Shown: piece after piece, positions 12,190-20,923 of the stretch
Numbering within the stretch: position 1 is the first letter of the stretch
Layout: each line of letters begins with the position of its first letter
NCBI GenBank assembly: GCA_001953115.1
Contig: LSSL01004668.1
Location: forward strand, 1 to 22,163
DNA from: Smittium mucronatum
Taxonomy: Eukaryota > Kickxellomycota > Harpellomycetes > Harpellales > Legeriomycetaceae
Direction of reading: 5' to 3'
DNA length: 22,163 nt
The notes under the pieces: generated by a model
Database searches by the model: none
Told to the model about the DNA's origin: nothing
Seen by the model: only the letters and a program-made list of their open reading frames with translations
Translations under genes and position numbers: made by a program

Positions 12190-12510
12190 AAGGGCAAAAT
12201 GGACATGATAAACTTTGGCTGAGCTTCAACCAATAACTTGCGGATGGTAGGCATATTAGCGCTTGTTGGATATATTATACTTTTATTCATGTTCTTTGTG
12301 AGTTAAATGTATATAGTTTTGCGAGATATGATTCTATGAATCCTTTCTCTTTCCTCTTTATAGATCATTAACAATAAAGATTGATCACTTACAATATATT
12401 CAGTTATTTAGTATTGTTCAGATATAGCTGTTGGTAAAAACTACTAGACAACAGCAAGCAACGCCCTTTTTGGCGGCTATCACACCATCATTCAGTGCTC
12501 AAAAGCAAAG

Positions 12511-12536
12511 ATATTCAAATAACAACATTTGAATAT
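12511..12536. repeat. Perfect 10-bp inverted repeat (hairpin)
   Basis: ATATTCAAAT at 12511-12520 and its exact reverse complement ATTTGAATAT at 12527-12536 are separated by AACAAC. The stem is AT-only apart from one G-C pair. No T-run or other partner indicates a role. Confidence 0.6.
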
Positions 12537-12575
12537 TTTTATTTAATCTGATGATTAATATTTATTTATTTTTGT

Positions 12576-12592
12576 ATCACGGAATTTTATTG
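12576..12592. repeat. Dispersed 17-mer, copy 1
   Basis: ATCACGGAATTTTATTG recurs at 16651-16667 with one A/G difference. T/A-rich flanks on the left side are also alike. It may be the remnant of a repeat whose other parts have diverged. Confidence 0.45.
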
Positions 12593-12949
12593 TATCTGAT
12601 GATTACTAGATTTTTTTTTAAATTGATAGTTAACATCTTAAATTGGATACTTGTTTTTTATTTAATAAAATGCCAAAGATGAAAATAACACCATTCATGG
12701 TACTGGGCGCCTATAATAATCAAAGACTAAAATTGCGTGGTCACTTGATGGTTTTTTAATTAGGCTAAATTAAACCTAAAAAATGCTCTGTTGGGATTTA
12801 ATAAATATAAAACTTACCCCTAGATACTAAATTCGTCCAATTTTATAATACCATTTTTCCACACCATGAACCCATTTATTCAATAGGCGACTAAATAGGG
12901 GGGTGGTAGTTAATCATACAGAGATTCTATAAGAGGGTGACACTCTACA

Positions 12950-13320
12950 TAAATCTATTTTTTATTTCCTGTTTCGGACTTGTTAGATTCAAACAAAAAC
13001 GGTCTTTTCTGGGTAATGGATCAATAAAAACATAGTTAGTTATTAATTTTGAGCAATTTGTCATTACATTGAACCAATATACTGTACCACGACAGACTGC
13101 CAATGAAAATATTAGAAACAAGCGTCTTGCTAACCAAATAATCTCTCATATTCTAAATTAAACTTCTTTCAGAAAATAAAAGATGGTTGACATATATCCC
13201 TTCCGTCTCTTAAATTTCTCCAACGACCCTGGAGAATGGCTATTTTTAAACTACTCAAACTCATTCCAGATTCAATATGGTCGCAGTTTCCTCACGACGC
13301 TGACTGAATTATAGTTAACT
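12950..13320 (+). pseudogene. Second decayed Ty3/gypsy-type integrase fragment
   Basis: One frame (codons in phase with 13012) reads FGLVRF, a short insert, GNGSIKT, a TAG stop, then LVINFEQF and YTVPRQTANENIRNKRL, followed by a helical run to 13158. This aligns with the integrase catalytic core pattern: FG-[IL]-P, then DNGS around the second Asp, then a T-x-P...N...N-[RK]-x-L segment around the Glu. The key Asp reads Gly and the Glu is not conserved. After a frameshift come RWLTYIPSV (from 13181) and, back in the first frame, FQIQYGRSFLTTL (about 13267-13305), matching the W-x-x-[YF]-[IL]-P and P-F-x-[IL]-x-Y-G-R landmarks that end the core in gypsy-type integrases. It is a separate copy from the 830-3380 relic and closer in composition to the neighbouring gene. 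It ends about 330 bases before the AMP deaminase start and is non-functional. Confidence 0.6.
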
Positions 13321-13446
13321 TTACTGCCAATGGATTTGTCCTTTTATGTTTACAAAGATGAAACTGTATTTTATTGGTCATATTGCCTTAATTCGATTAT
13401 TAGACCTTCCAAGACAGTGGCGAATTGGTTAATGTAAAGTCTACTT

Positions 13447-13456
13447 TATAAAAAGG
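13447..13456 (+). promoter_or_regulatory. Candidate TATA box of the AMP deaminase gene
   Basis: TATAAAAAGG lies 193 bases before the start codon in sequence less AT-rich than the deserts. With the pyrimidine-rich leader downstream it is the most TATA-like core promoter element before the gene. Given the base composition it could be chance. Confidence 0.35.
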
Positions 13457-13562
13457 TTGATAAGTGATTCTATATATTCTCAAAGGGTCAACTAATCACA
13501 AAACAATGTAGAGTCTAATGTTTATAGAGATAGATTAATGCAAATGGTCGCCCACTTATCTA

Positions 13563-13595
13563 ATTCTTCCCACTTCCTACTTCCTCCTTGATTCC
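13563..13595 (+). promoter_or_regulatory. Pyrimidine-rich leader before the AMP deaminase start
   Basis: A C/T-dominated tract (TTCTTCCCACTTCCTACTTC and onward) ends about 54 bases before the ATG. CT-rich blocks next to transcription starts are known from fungal promoters. Their role here is inferred only from position. Confidence 0.3.
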
Positions 13596-13648
13596 GGAGG
13601 ATACTAATGTTTTAACTCATAAATATTATTGATAACATCCTCTTCGTC

Positions 13649-15970
13649 ATGCTCCCAAATAATGATTTCGACGTTTTAAAAGTGCCATTAAAGTATCAGG
13701 ATCCTACTGCTGATAATACCCCAGAGCCCTCTGATTCAACTAAATCTGTTGATCCGGGCACTTCAATTCACCAATATGTCCAAAACATGAATCCTTCTAC
13801 TTCTGATTCTTTCAGCAATTCCGTCCCAATCCCTGATGTCTTTGGAATATTAAACCCCCTTAAAAATGATACTCTAGGGATTAGTAACTCTTTAGAATCT
13901 TTAAATTCTATAACCTATGATGATGTCGAGAACGTCGCTGAAGATCTTGATCTAAATTTAAACCTGAATTCTGTGGGTTAGTTCACTTTTTTAAAAAAAT
14001 TAGGTCTTTCAGTTATTATTTCTTTTCTTTCTTTCTTTCTTTGTTTTATTTTTCATCAAGATTCTTTTTTATATAATTTTTTTACTTTCATTTTCCTAGA
14101 ATTTCTCCTTGATTCTTCTGAAATTTCTGATGTAGCTAAAAAAATAAATAGAGCGATAGATATTAGAGACAAATATATGAACTTATCGCTTCAGATTGAG
14201 CGAGATAATCCCAAAAATTCTGCTTCTTGGCTTATTTACCCACCTCCTCCCCCTCCATCATGGAAGAAAAATATAAATAACCTCGATTTCGAAGATAAAG
14301 ATTTCGACATTAATGATTTGCCTGTTCCAAAATCTTCCGACATGACTTTTAATTTAGGTTCTGATGGTGTTTATTCTGTCAAATATGGCGAAACCAATAA
14401 AAAAAGCGATCAAATTTTTTCTAAATTTATTCCCGCTTCCGAATTCTTTAACGATTTCGACTTCATACTTAGTTTAGTTCACGATGGTCCCACCAAGACT
14501 TGGACTTACAAGCGTCTCAAATATTTAGAGGTTAGGTGGCAGATGTACTTACAATTATATGAGCTACAAGAAAGACTTGAATGTAAAAACGTTCCTCATA
14601 GGGATTTTTATAACGTTCGTAAGGTCGACACTCATGTTCATTTAGCAAGCTGTATGAACCAAAAACATCTTTTGCGTTTCATAAAATTCAAAATTAAAAC
14701 TGAACCCGACCAACACGTAATCATAAGGGATGGTCAATCTCTGTCTTTGAAGCAGGTTTTCCAGTCTTTGAATCTAACTGCCTATGAAATCAGTATTGAT
14801 ACTTTGGACATGCATGCCCACAAAGACACTTTCCATAGATTTGATAAATTCAACTTAAAATATAACCCAATAGGCGAATCCAGGCTCAGGACCATCTTCT
14901 TAAAAACTGATAATTATATCCATGGCAAATACTTTTCCGAACTTGTCAAACAGGTATTTGATGATCTAGAATCCAGTAAATACCAAATGGCTGAGTATAG
15001 AGTTTCCATTTATGGACAATCTATAGATGAGTGGGATAAATTGGCTAAATGGGTCATCAACAACAAAGTAGTATCGCACAATGTCAGGTGGTTGATTCAA
15101 GTCCCTAGGCTTTATTCCAATTATAAATCTCTGGGAACCATATCCAGTTTTCAGGATATTATTTACAACATTTTTAATCCCTTATTTGAAGTTACTAAGA
15201 ATCCAAGCAAGTATCCTGAATTACACGCATTCCTTCAACGCGTTGTCGGTTTTGATTCTGTCGATGATGAATCTAAAATAGGCAAAAAATTCCAGGAGCT
15301 TCCCACCCCTAATAATTGGACTAATCAATTCAACCCCCCTTATAGTTATTATTGTTACTATATGTATGCAAATATTACAACCCTTAATCAGTTTAGAAAG
15401 CATTTGGGCTACAATACCTTTGTTTTCAGACCCCATGCCGGAGAAGCCGGTGAAATTGATAATTTAGTTTCTGCATTTTTGACATCATTTGGTATTTCTC
15501 ATGGGATCTTATTAAGGAAGGCCCCTGTTCTGCAATACATGTTCTACATCAAACAAATTGGTATTGCAATGTCCCCATTATCTAACAATGCGCTCTTCCT
15601 CTCTTATGAAAGAAACCCTTTGAAATCCTATTTTTATCAAGGCCTCAATGTTTCTTTATCTACAGATGATCCTCTTCAGTTTCATTACACAAAGGAACCC
15701 TTAATTGAAGAGTATTCTGTCGCTTCTCAGGTTTACAGGTTCTCAAACGTGGATATGTGTGAGCTAGCTCTCAACTCCGTCATACAGAGTGGGTTTGAAA
15801 AAAGATTGAAGTCCCATTGGATAGGCCATGATTATTTAAGACATGGCACCTACGATGTAAACAAAACTAATGTCCCATCAATGAGACTCAATTACAGGAA
15901 GTCAACTCTTCAACAAGAAAAAAGATTACTAAACTCTTTGCCGCTGCTAAAAGATGGCGGAAAAGCTTGA
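13649..15970 (+). CDS. AMP deaminase (two exons: 13649-13976 and 14100-15970)
   Basis: AMP deaminase (EC 3.5.4.6) converts AMP to IMP plus ammonia in the cytosolic purine nucleotide cycle. Spliced, it encodes 732 residues; the S. cerevisiae enzyme is somewhat longer, mostly in its N-terminus. Residues 1-110 are Asp/Ser/Pro/Asn-rich and probably disordered. The family block starts near RDKYMNLSLQ (about 132-141), followed by IYPPPPPPSW. The metal-dependent amidohydrolase barrel carries VDTHVH (metal-ligand His288 and His290), SCMNQKHLLRFIK, LDMHAHKDTFHRFDKFN, RPHAGEAG (His555, Glu558), MSPLSNNALF and the signature SLSTDDP (Asp632, Asp633). All catalytic landmarks are present and the frame is intact. 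The residue after His555 is Ala, where the yeast and human enzymes have Cys. The start is the first ATG after an in-frame TAA (13613-13615), with G at -3. Similarity to fungal enzymes is strong, especially the C-terminal third. Base composition is clearly less AT-rich than the flanks. The N-terminal 110 residues are the least certain part. Confidence 0.95.
13977..14099 (+). other. Spliceosomal intron in the AMP deaminase gene (123 nt)
   Basis: The donor is G|GTTAGT (13977-13982) and the acceptor is TTTTCCTAG (14091-14099). Splicing joins the single base G13976 to AA14100-14101 as a Glu codon, giving NSV-E-FLLDSSEISDVAKK and then the conserved RDKY block. The intron is T-rich with a CTTT microsatellite (about 14021-14041). 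Its length is a multiple of three, and the TAG at 13979-13981 is the only in-frame stop between the exons. A second acceptor (TTTCAG, ending 14012) would give a 36-nt intron and keep the frame open, adding 29 mostly hydrophobic residues. I favour the longer intron because that insert is pyrimidine-tract-like. Confidence 0.8.
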
Positions 15971-16732
15971 TGCTTCTTACAATCCCTATGTTTTGGGATT
16001 TATAATAGATAATGGTGATAACAAATTTTACTAATATCTTATATTATATTGATGCGGTTGTCTTCGTTATGTGAAAAACCATCCGTCTCTTCATCTAAAT
16101 TTATATTCTTTTATTTAAGAAGAATTAACCTATAAATTTTTTTCTCCTCTCTTGAAAATTGCTGGTAGGGCGAACGGGGAAGCTCTTTAATCTTTTTTTA
16201 GTATTATTAACTATTTTTATTTAATAATGTGCACATGAGAATGTTCTAATGATTATTTTGAATATAATTAAAAAATGCTAGTAAATACTGCAGTCGAAAT
16301 AATATTTCATACGATTCCATTGTAACAATCAATGGTATAATTTTGACGGAAAAATGGATAAATCCCAAAAAAAAATGAGGTTAATTGATTTTTGTATATC
16401 GAGTTTTGTATTTGGGTCCACTATAACGTATTTGAGCTCACGGGGAATTTTTTTTTCGGAACCAAACCCCAATTTTTATTTTTGTAATATCTACCTTATT
16501 TTTTTTCCTTAAAGATTCAGATATTATTCAACTGAGGCGAGTTTTAGCAGTTTCAGGACTATTTATATATTATCAATTGACATACAGGAAATTTCGTACA
16601 CCTTTCGATCAATAAATAAAAACTATTTAGATTTATTTTACTTTTATTTTATCGCGGAATTTTATTGCAAAATAACACTAATAAAAACTATCCTAAAAAA
16701 TATCAAAAAAAAAAGACATTAAGAAAATACTA
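15971..16732. other. 3' flank of the AMP deaminase gene, AT-rich
   Basis: It holds the presumed 3' untranslated region. Eleven bases after the stop there is a small hairpin (AATCCC at 15981-15986, GGGATT at 15995-16000). I see no canonical AATAAA in the first 300 bases, though variants such as AATATA occur. Nothing else gene-like appears before 16733. Confidence 0.45.
16651..16667. repeat. Dispersed 17-mer, copy 2
   Basis: ATCGCGGAATTTTATTG matches 12576-12592 with one transition. See that entry. Confidence 0.45.
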
Positions 16733-16963
16733 TTATGCTAAATATAATAAGCTCCTACACCGGGCATCCGGCTGCATACCTACGGGAAAAGGGAACAATT
16801 TACCAGCCGAAAGACCCCTACTGTAATTGTTGGAAAAAATTAAGGTTAAACTTTTTTCACGCATAGTTTTTAAAAATTGAAAAATTTCATTAGTCAACAT
16901 ATCTTGATTATGTAAAATGGTAGCAGGAAAAAGTATTAGAAATATTAGTAAGTAAAAATTCAT
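16733..16963 (-). CDS. Possible small secreted protein, 76 aa, unrecognised
   Basis: I do not recognise this protein. The frame opens with MNFYLLIFLILFPATILHN, a plausible signal peptide: a short polar start, a 13-residue hydrophobic core and a polar exit. About 55 residues follow that could be the mature chain, including a basic helix-like stretch (FLKTMREKS) and a C-terminal part with one Cys, ending SLLYLA. The last third (about 16750-16825) is much richer in G+C than anything around it, which is unusual for a chance frame in this DNA. On the minus strand a TATATAAAT lies about 70 bases upstream of the ATG. Against it: hydrophobic starts arise easily in AT-rich DNA, the Kozak context is ordinary, and AG|GTATGC inside the frame could be a splice donor, so the true 3' end may differ. 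It sits in a cluster of minus-strand frames. Confidence 0.3.
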   Translation of the reverse strand: MNFYLLIFLILFPATILHNQDMLTNEIFQFLKTMREKSLTLIFSNNYSRGLSAGKLFPFPVGMQPDARCRSLLYLA

Positions 16964-17158
16964 GGCACCATAAAAAATCTTAGTGGAAAAAAATAACAGA
17001 ATTTTTTATTATACTATAAACATGCATGGATATTTATATATGTATTTATTGAAAATAAACAAAAATTGGGTTTACAGATCTACATAAAAACCCGGAAAGA
17101 GAAGATGATATCAATGGAGGAACAAAAATAATATTTATCGATGGGAATGAATTAATTC

Positions 17159-17614
17159 TTAAACCTTTTTAAATAAAAAATAGAAATAATTCAGACACAT
17201 AACCGAAGTATTTTTATTAAAAATTTTATGTTTTAAACTATCTAAATCAAACTTTCCTTCCTTTAAATTTAACGATACTATCGATTTCATTATATTTTTT
17301 TTAATTAAACCAAAAGGATTTAATGGTTTGTTTCCACAATGATGAAAAAATATATTAAACCTTGAAAATCTCGTAAGTTCTAGAAAATTAGTAATAATCC
17401 ATTCTTTACCACTCATTTTTGTTCTAATTTTGGGAAATTTTCACAAAAAATCATAAACACGTTTTATCGAACAGTTTTTTTGATTTCGTTCATTCATTCG
17501 CCGGTCTTAAAAATGAATTTTATTTATTAGTCTATTTCGAGATCCAGGAATATTCTAAAGCTCTTTTTTTGCTAGCTGTCGTTTTCGATTTGACGAAAAA
17601 CTATATCTATCCAT
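17159..17614 (-). pseudogene. Stop-broken 152-codon frame, unrecognised
   Basis: A single minus-strand frame runs from ATG at 17614-17612 (directly after a TAA) to a TAA at 17161-17159, with three internal stops of three different kinds: TAG 17557-17555, TAA 17509-17507 and TGA 17443-17441. About 14 stops would be expected at this composition. The first half is basic and polar (SSNRKRQLAKKEL, NIPGSRNRLINK, DRRMNERNQKNCSIKR). The second half, an uninterrupted 85-codon run from Met at 17416, is mixed (GKEWIITNFLELTRF, FFHHCGNKPLNPFG, SLNLKEGKFDLDSL). I cannot assign a family; a transposase or DNA-binding protein relic would suit the basic start, but this is only a guess. Use of all three stop types argues against a reassigned code and for decay. 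Introns removing the stops are possible but none is obvious. Confidence 0.4.
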
Positions 17615-17675
17615 TTAGTAACAATTATAGTAAATTGGATGTTTTAAATATAGAATATTAATAACTATAATTTAA

Positions 17676-17867
17676 TCAATTATCCATATAGTTTAAGAGC
17701 TTGATATATCTATTTGATAAAATATTTGTGAAAAGAAGAAAAAATCTTGTATAGAATTTTTTTGGGGATTTATTATAGCCTAAACTAAGCTTTTTCCAAA
17801 AGAAAAAAATAGTTAGTGTTTTTTCTTCAAAACTTTTTCGGGGGATTTTTCTAAAAATTTTGGACAA
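17676..17867 (-). pseudogene. Short Lys/Phe-rich frame upstream of the broken ORF, doubtful
   Basis: A 63-codon minus-strand frame (MSKIFRKIPRKSFEEKT at its start) overlaps in another frame with a 39-codon open run at about 17935-17816 that ends KFLEKSPEKVLKKKH. The two readings could be one frameshifted coding relic continuing the cluster at 17159-17614. Composition is low-complexity (Lys, Phe, Leu, Asn), so chance is a serious alternative. It is listed because it lies on the same strand as, and immediately before, the better-supported broken frame. Confidence 0.2.
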
Positions 17868-18009
17868 AAATGAAGGTTAAAAACAGATTTTGTATATAAT
17901 TTGCAAAATTTGGTGATTTTTTCGGATTTTTACAACCTATTAACGCCAACCAAATCAAAAGTATCCTAGTAGAATTTCAATTAATTTTTTGAAACTTCAA
18001 AACGAAATT

Positions 18010-20756
18010 CCCCTAAAAAATATATATAAGATTTAGAAATAAATATACCGCCTGCGAAGTTGCTATAAATAAGACTCAGACCGAAGATTTATTTTTTTAT
18101 TTTTTCTTCACGTCTATAATAACCAAACAAATGACAATATTTGTATTAATTGTTTTTTTAAAACATCAAATATACAATGGTACTAATTTAAAAATTTTTA
18201 TATGAACCAAATCCTTAATAAATTAAAATTCTAGTAATTTTTTCAATGATAATAATAAATTTAAATACAAAATCCATGGAAATCCTAAAAATTACATTAA
18301 GTATTTGAAAAAATCATTGAATTTCCCTAGAAAAAAAAAGAATGTCGAAATTCGGATTTTATTCAAATTTTTAATTAATTTAACAAAAAAAAAAGTTTTT
18401 TGAACTAAAAAAAGCTGATATTTATCTTAAAAAAATCAAAGAATTTTTTACGATTGAAAATTGAAACTATTTCCATAAATTATAATTACATTGCGGGGCC
18501 TGAAACTGAAATTAGTTTACTAGACATTCCAAATATTTTCTAAAATTATTAACCCTTAATAAATCATATCGATTAAAATTATACCTATAAAAATTAACTG
18601 ATTTTTTTTTAATAATTAAATTGCACTAATTTTTTTTTTGATAATATTTTTTATGACTGAAAGTAATCCGGTATTTGAGTCTTTCGAATAATTATATAAA
18701 ACTCTAGCTAATTTTACACGTGTTGTAGAAAAAAATAAAATAAGAGTATAATTCTAAATATTTAGGGGAAATTAGAAGTTTAAAAAGATATTAATCGTGT
18801 TTCAGCTTATAATTATTTGACTAATATTTTTTACTTACGAGTTTCAATTAAAAAATTGAACTTAGATACCCATTCTCTACTAATTTTTTTAATTATAAAA
18901 ATGGAAATATTTACAAATTTGATAGAAAAGCTGTTTTTTTTTTCAGAATTTTATTCTATTAATTTTTAATATGATTTCTCGGAATTTTACAATATTTATA
19001 ATAATTAACCTAAAAAATTCTATAATTATAATGATAAATTTTGTGTTAGGTATATTGAATTAATACTATAACTTATAAAATCTATCTAGAAAAAAAAATC
19101 TATATAGCCCTGTTTTAAATATACTTATTAATAGATCTTAATAATTTTTTAATCGAAAAATTAATTATTAAAATGGCTTTAAAAGAAATTATATTAATAA
19201 TGTGAAAAAAATGGCGATTTTTTAAGTAAAATATAATTTAATTTAATTTGTAAATTTTCGGTAAATAATAATAGTAATACTTCGGATTTAATTTCTAATA
19301 AGTCCCTATGAGGATATTTTAACATATCACTAATCTATATAACTATATGTATGTCGTTTTAGATATGCAAATCAATAAATTTGGATGCCGATTTTGATTG
19401 AAATTTTTATGATTATGATTATTTTAATAAAAAATATAACTCTTTATTCGAATCCCATACTAAAAATATATATTTAACGTATATTGAATTATTAAAGAAA
19501 GAAACCCATTTTCCGAGCAAAAGACCTACTTGTTAAATAATCATCTTTTTTTTATTATTTATTTTGAAATTACCAGTCAGGTTTTGGATGATTTTTAATA
19601 AAATAGAAATTATTAAAAATAGGTTCACTTTTCATTTTTTTTTCTAAATAGTTCTAAACGTGCAAGTTTTAACTAATATTAACTGCAAAAACAAAAAATC
19701 ATTTGTGTAACATAAGAGATGATTTGAGAGCATAATATGGAGCTATTTTTCCCATTTAATTTACATTTATTTATAGTTATAATATGTTCTGTAATACTCT
19801 TCATAAAATGAGGTTAAACGTGCAGATTTTAATTTAAAACTTCTTTAGTAAGAATAGATTATTTTTTTTCTTAAAAAAAAAACTTATGAAATTTATCAAT
19901 TTATTTAAAATTAAGACCAAAAATAAGTGAGAAATAATAACATTCTATCGAGTGTAAATTCAAAAATCAGTTTAACGTCTATATCTCTTCCCCAAAATAT
20001 GGATTAAGCATCGTCTCTAAATAAATAATATATCAATTTTCGTATGCATTTTCTTATTTTTTAGATGACTAAGAAAGATAAATTGATCATTTAATTTCAT
20101 TATCATTAAAATATCTTGGTGTTATTGAGATTCATATTAGATGAAATAAATAATTATATTGAAATATTATATAATATTATCAGTAGAATTTTAAAAGGAT
20201 TAAAATTTGGTTATTTTAATTTTAATCCGCATTATTTAACACAATACTATTTCCTTATTTTTCCATTTTAAAATAATATGACTGATATTTTTAGATTAAG
20301 ATGCATCTAAATTAGTAATAATGTCTCTTTTAAAAACTAAAAATTTTAATAGGGCCTGATATATTAATAAATAACTGTATTTTATAACTTATTTAAATTC
20401 AAATAAATATTTGGTGTGGTTTTTAGAGGTTTTTATTCTATAAAAAAAATTATTTGGCTGGATTTTTGGAATAAAAGAAGTATTTATTAACTATTAAGTA
20501 GTCTAAAATATATAGGGAATGAGTTTAATTATTCCTATCTCTTAGCTTTCACATTTTTTGGAACTATGTTTCTTGAAAGTAAATTTTATTTTATTTAGAA
20601 TTTATTTATTTATACCGTTGTCCCAATATAAAAAAATTTACAATTTATGCGATATAAAATTTAAAGAGGAATTTAATCCAGAAGAAATGCTAAATATCTT
20701 CCATATATATAAAAATATTTCCTGAATATAGATATCGAATAAAATTGACCTGAATG
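18010..20756. other. AT-rich stretch, nothing recognised
   Basis: About 2.7 kb of AT-rich DNA with stops throughout all frames, many A/T runs and no repeat, RNA gene or coding relic that I could identify. Confidence 0.5.
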
Positions 20757-20923
20757 TTTTTTTTAGTGATAATTTATTTATAACTTTTAAATGCTAGAAA
20801 AAGCTATGGTAAAAATACAATGAATTGAATAAAGATAATGAATTAATACGAATATAAAAATTTCATACAACTCTAATCTGTCGATCTAGCGGCTCATTGA
20901 CTACTGGGCATTAGTTCAAGGGG
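20757..20923 (-). mobile_element. SINE-like retroposon, copy 2 (old, diverged)
   Basis: It has the same orientation and the same order of parts as 12012-12175: an 8-T run (20757-20764) on the + strand, then AATTTATTTATAA, TTTAAATGCTAGAAAAA and AAAAATACAA, and a GC-richer end. The 63-base terminal block 20861-20923 aligns without gaps to 12113-12175 with 52 of 63 identities by my count, including ATCTGTCG, TCTAGCGGCTC, ACTGGGCATT and GTTCAAGGGG. The A-box-like segment is partly eroded. No clear target duplication remains, and the A tail is shorter than in copy 1. Both fit an older insertion. Confidence 0.75.

Larger units (their letters stand above)
12190..12940. other. Spacer with small direct and inverted repeats
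   Basis: No gene is supported. Contents are a short GC hairpin (GCC, loop CTTTTT, GGC around 12463-12474), a longer AT hairpin listed separately, the 12-mer ATCTGATGATTA twice (12546-12557 and 12594-12605), and a 17-mer shared with 16651-16667. A G-run followed by TGGTA near 12898-12909 resembles the one at about 11669-11680. The segment may belong to the same eroded element as the integrase relic that follows. Confidence 0.35.

Noticed and set aside
11665..12909. Two G-runs followed by TGGTA as possible polypurine tracts and LTR starts
   Set aside because: The sequences after the two sites do not resemble each other, no LTR end or primer-binding site was found, and the coding relics nearby are in conflicting orientations.
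15221..15436. 71-codon minus-strand ORF inside the AMP deaminase gene
   Set aside because: It is a shadow of conserved coding sequence on the other strand.
16733..16963. NYSRGLSAGK in the small minus-strand protein recalls the YSRGW-x-x-GK pattern of corazonin-type neuropeptide precursors
   Set aside because: The Trp is missing, there is no dibasic cleavage site, and the peptide is not directly after the signal peptide as in that family. The neighbouring gene also looks fungal. Probably coincidence.
17159..17614. Stop codons in the broken frame as evidence of a reassigned genetic code
   Set aside because: TAG, TAA and TGA all occur once, while the AMP deaminase frame has no internal stops and ends in a normal TGA. 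Decay or introns explain this better.
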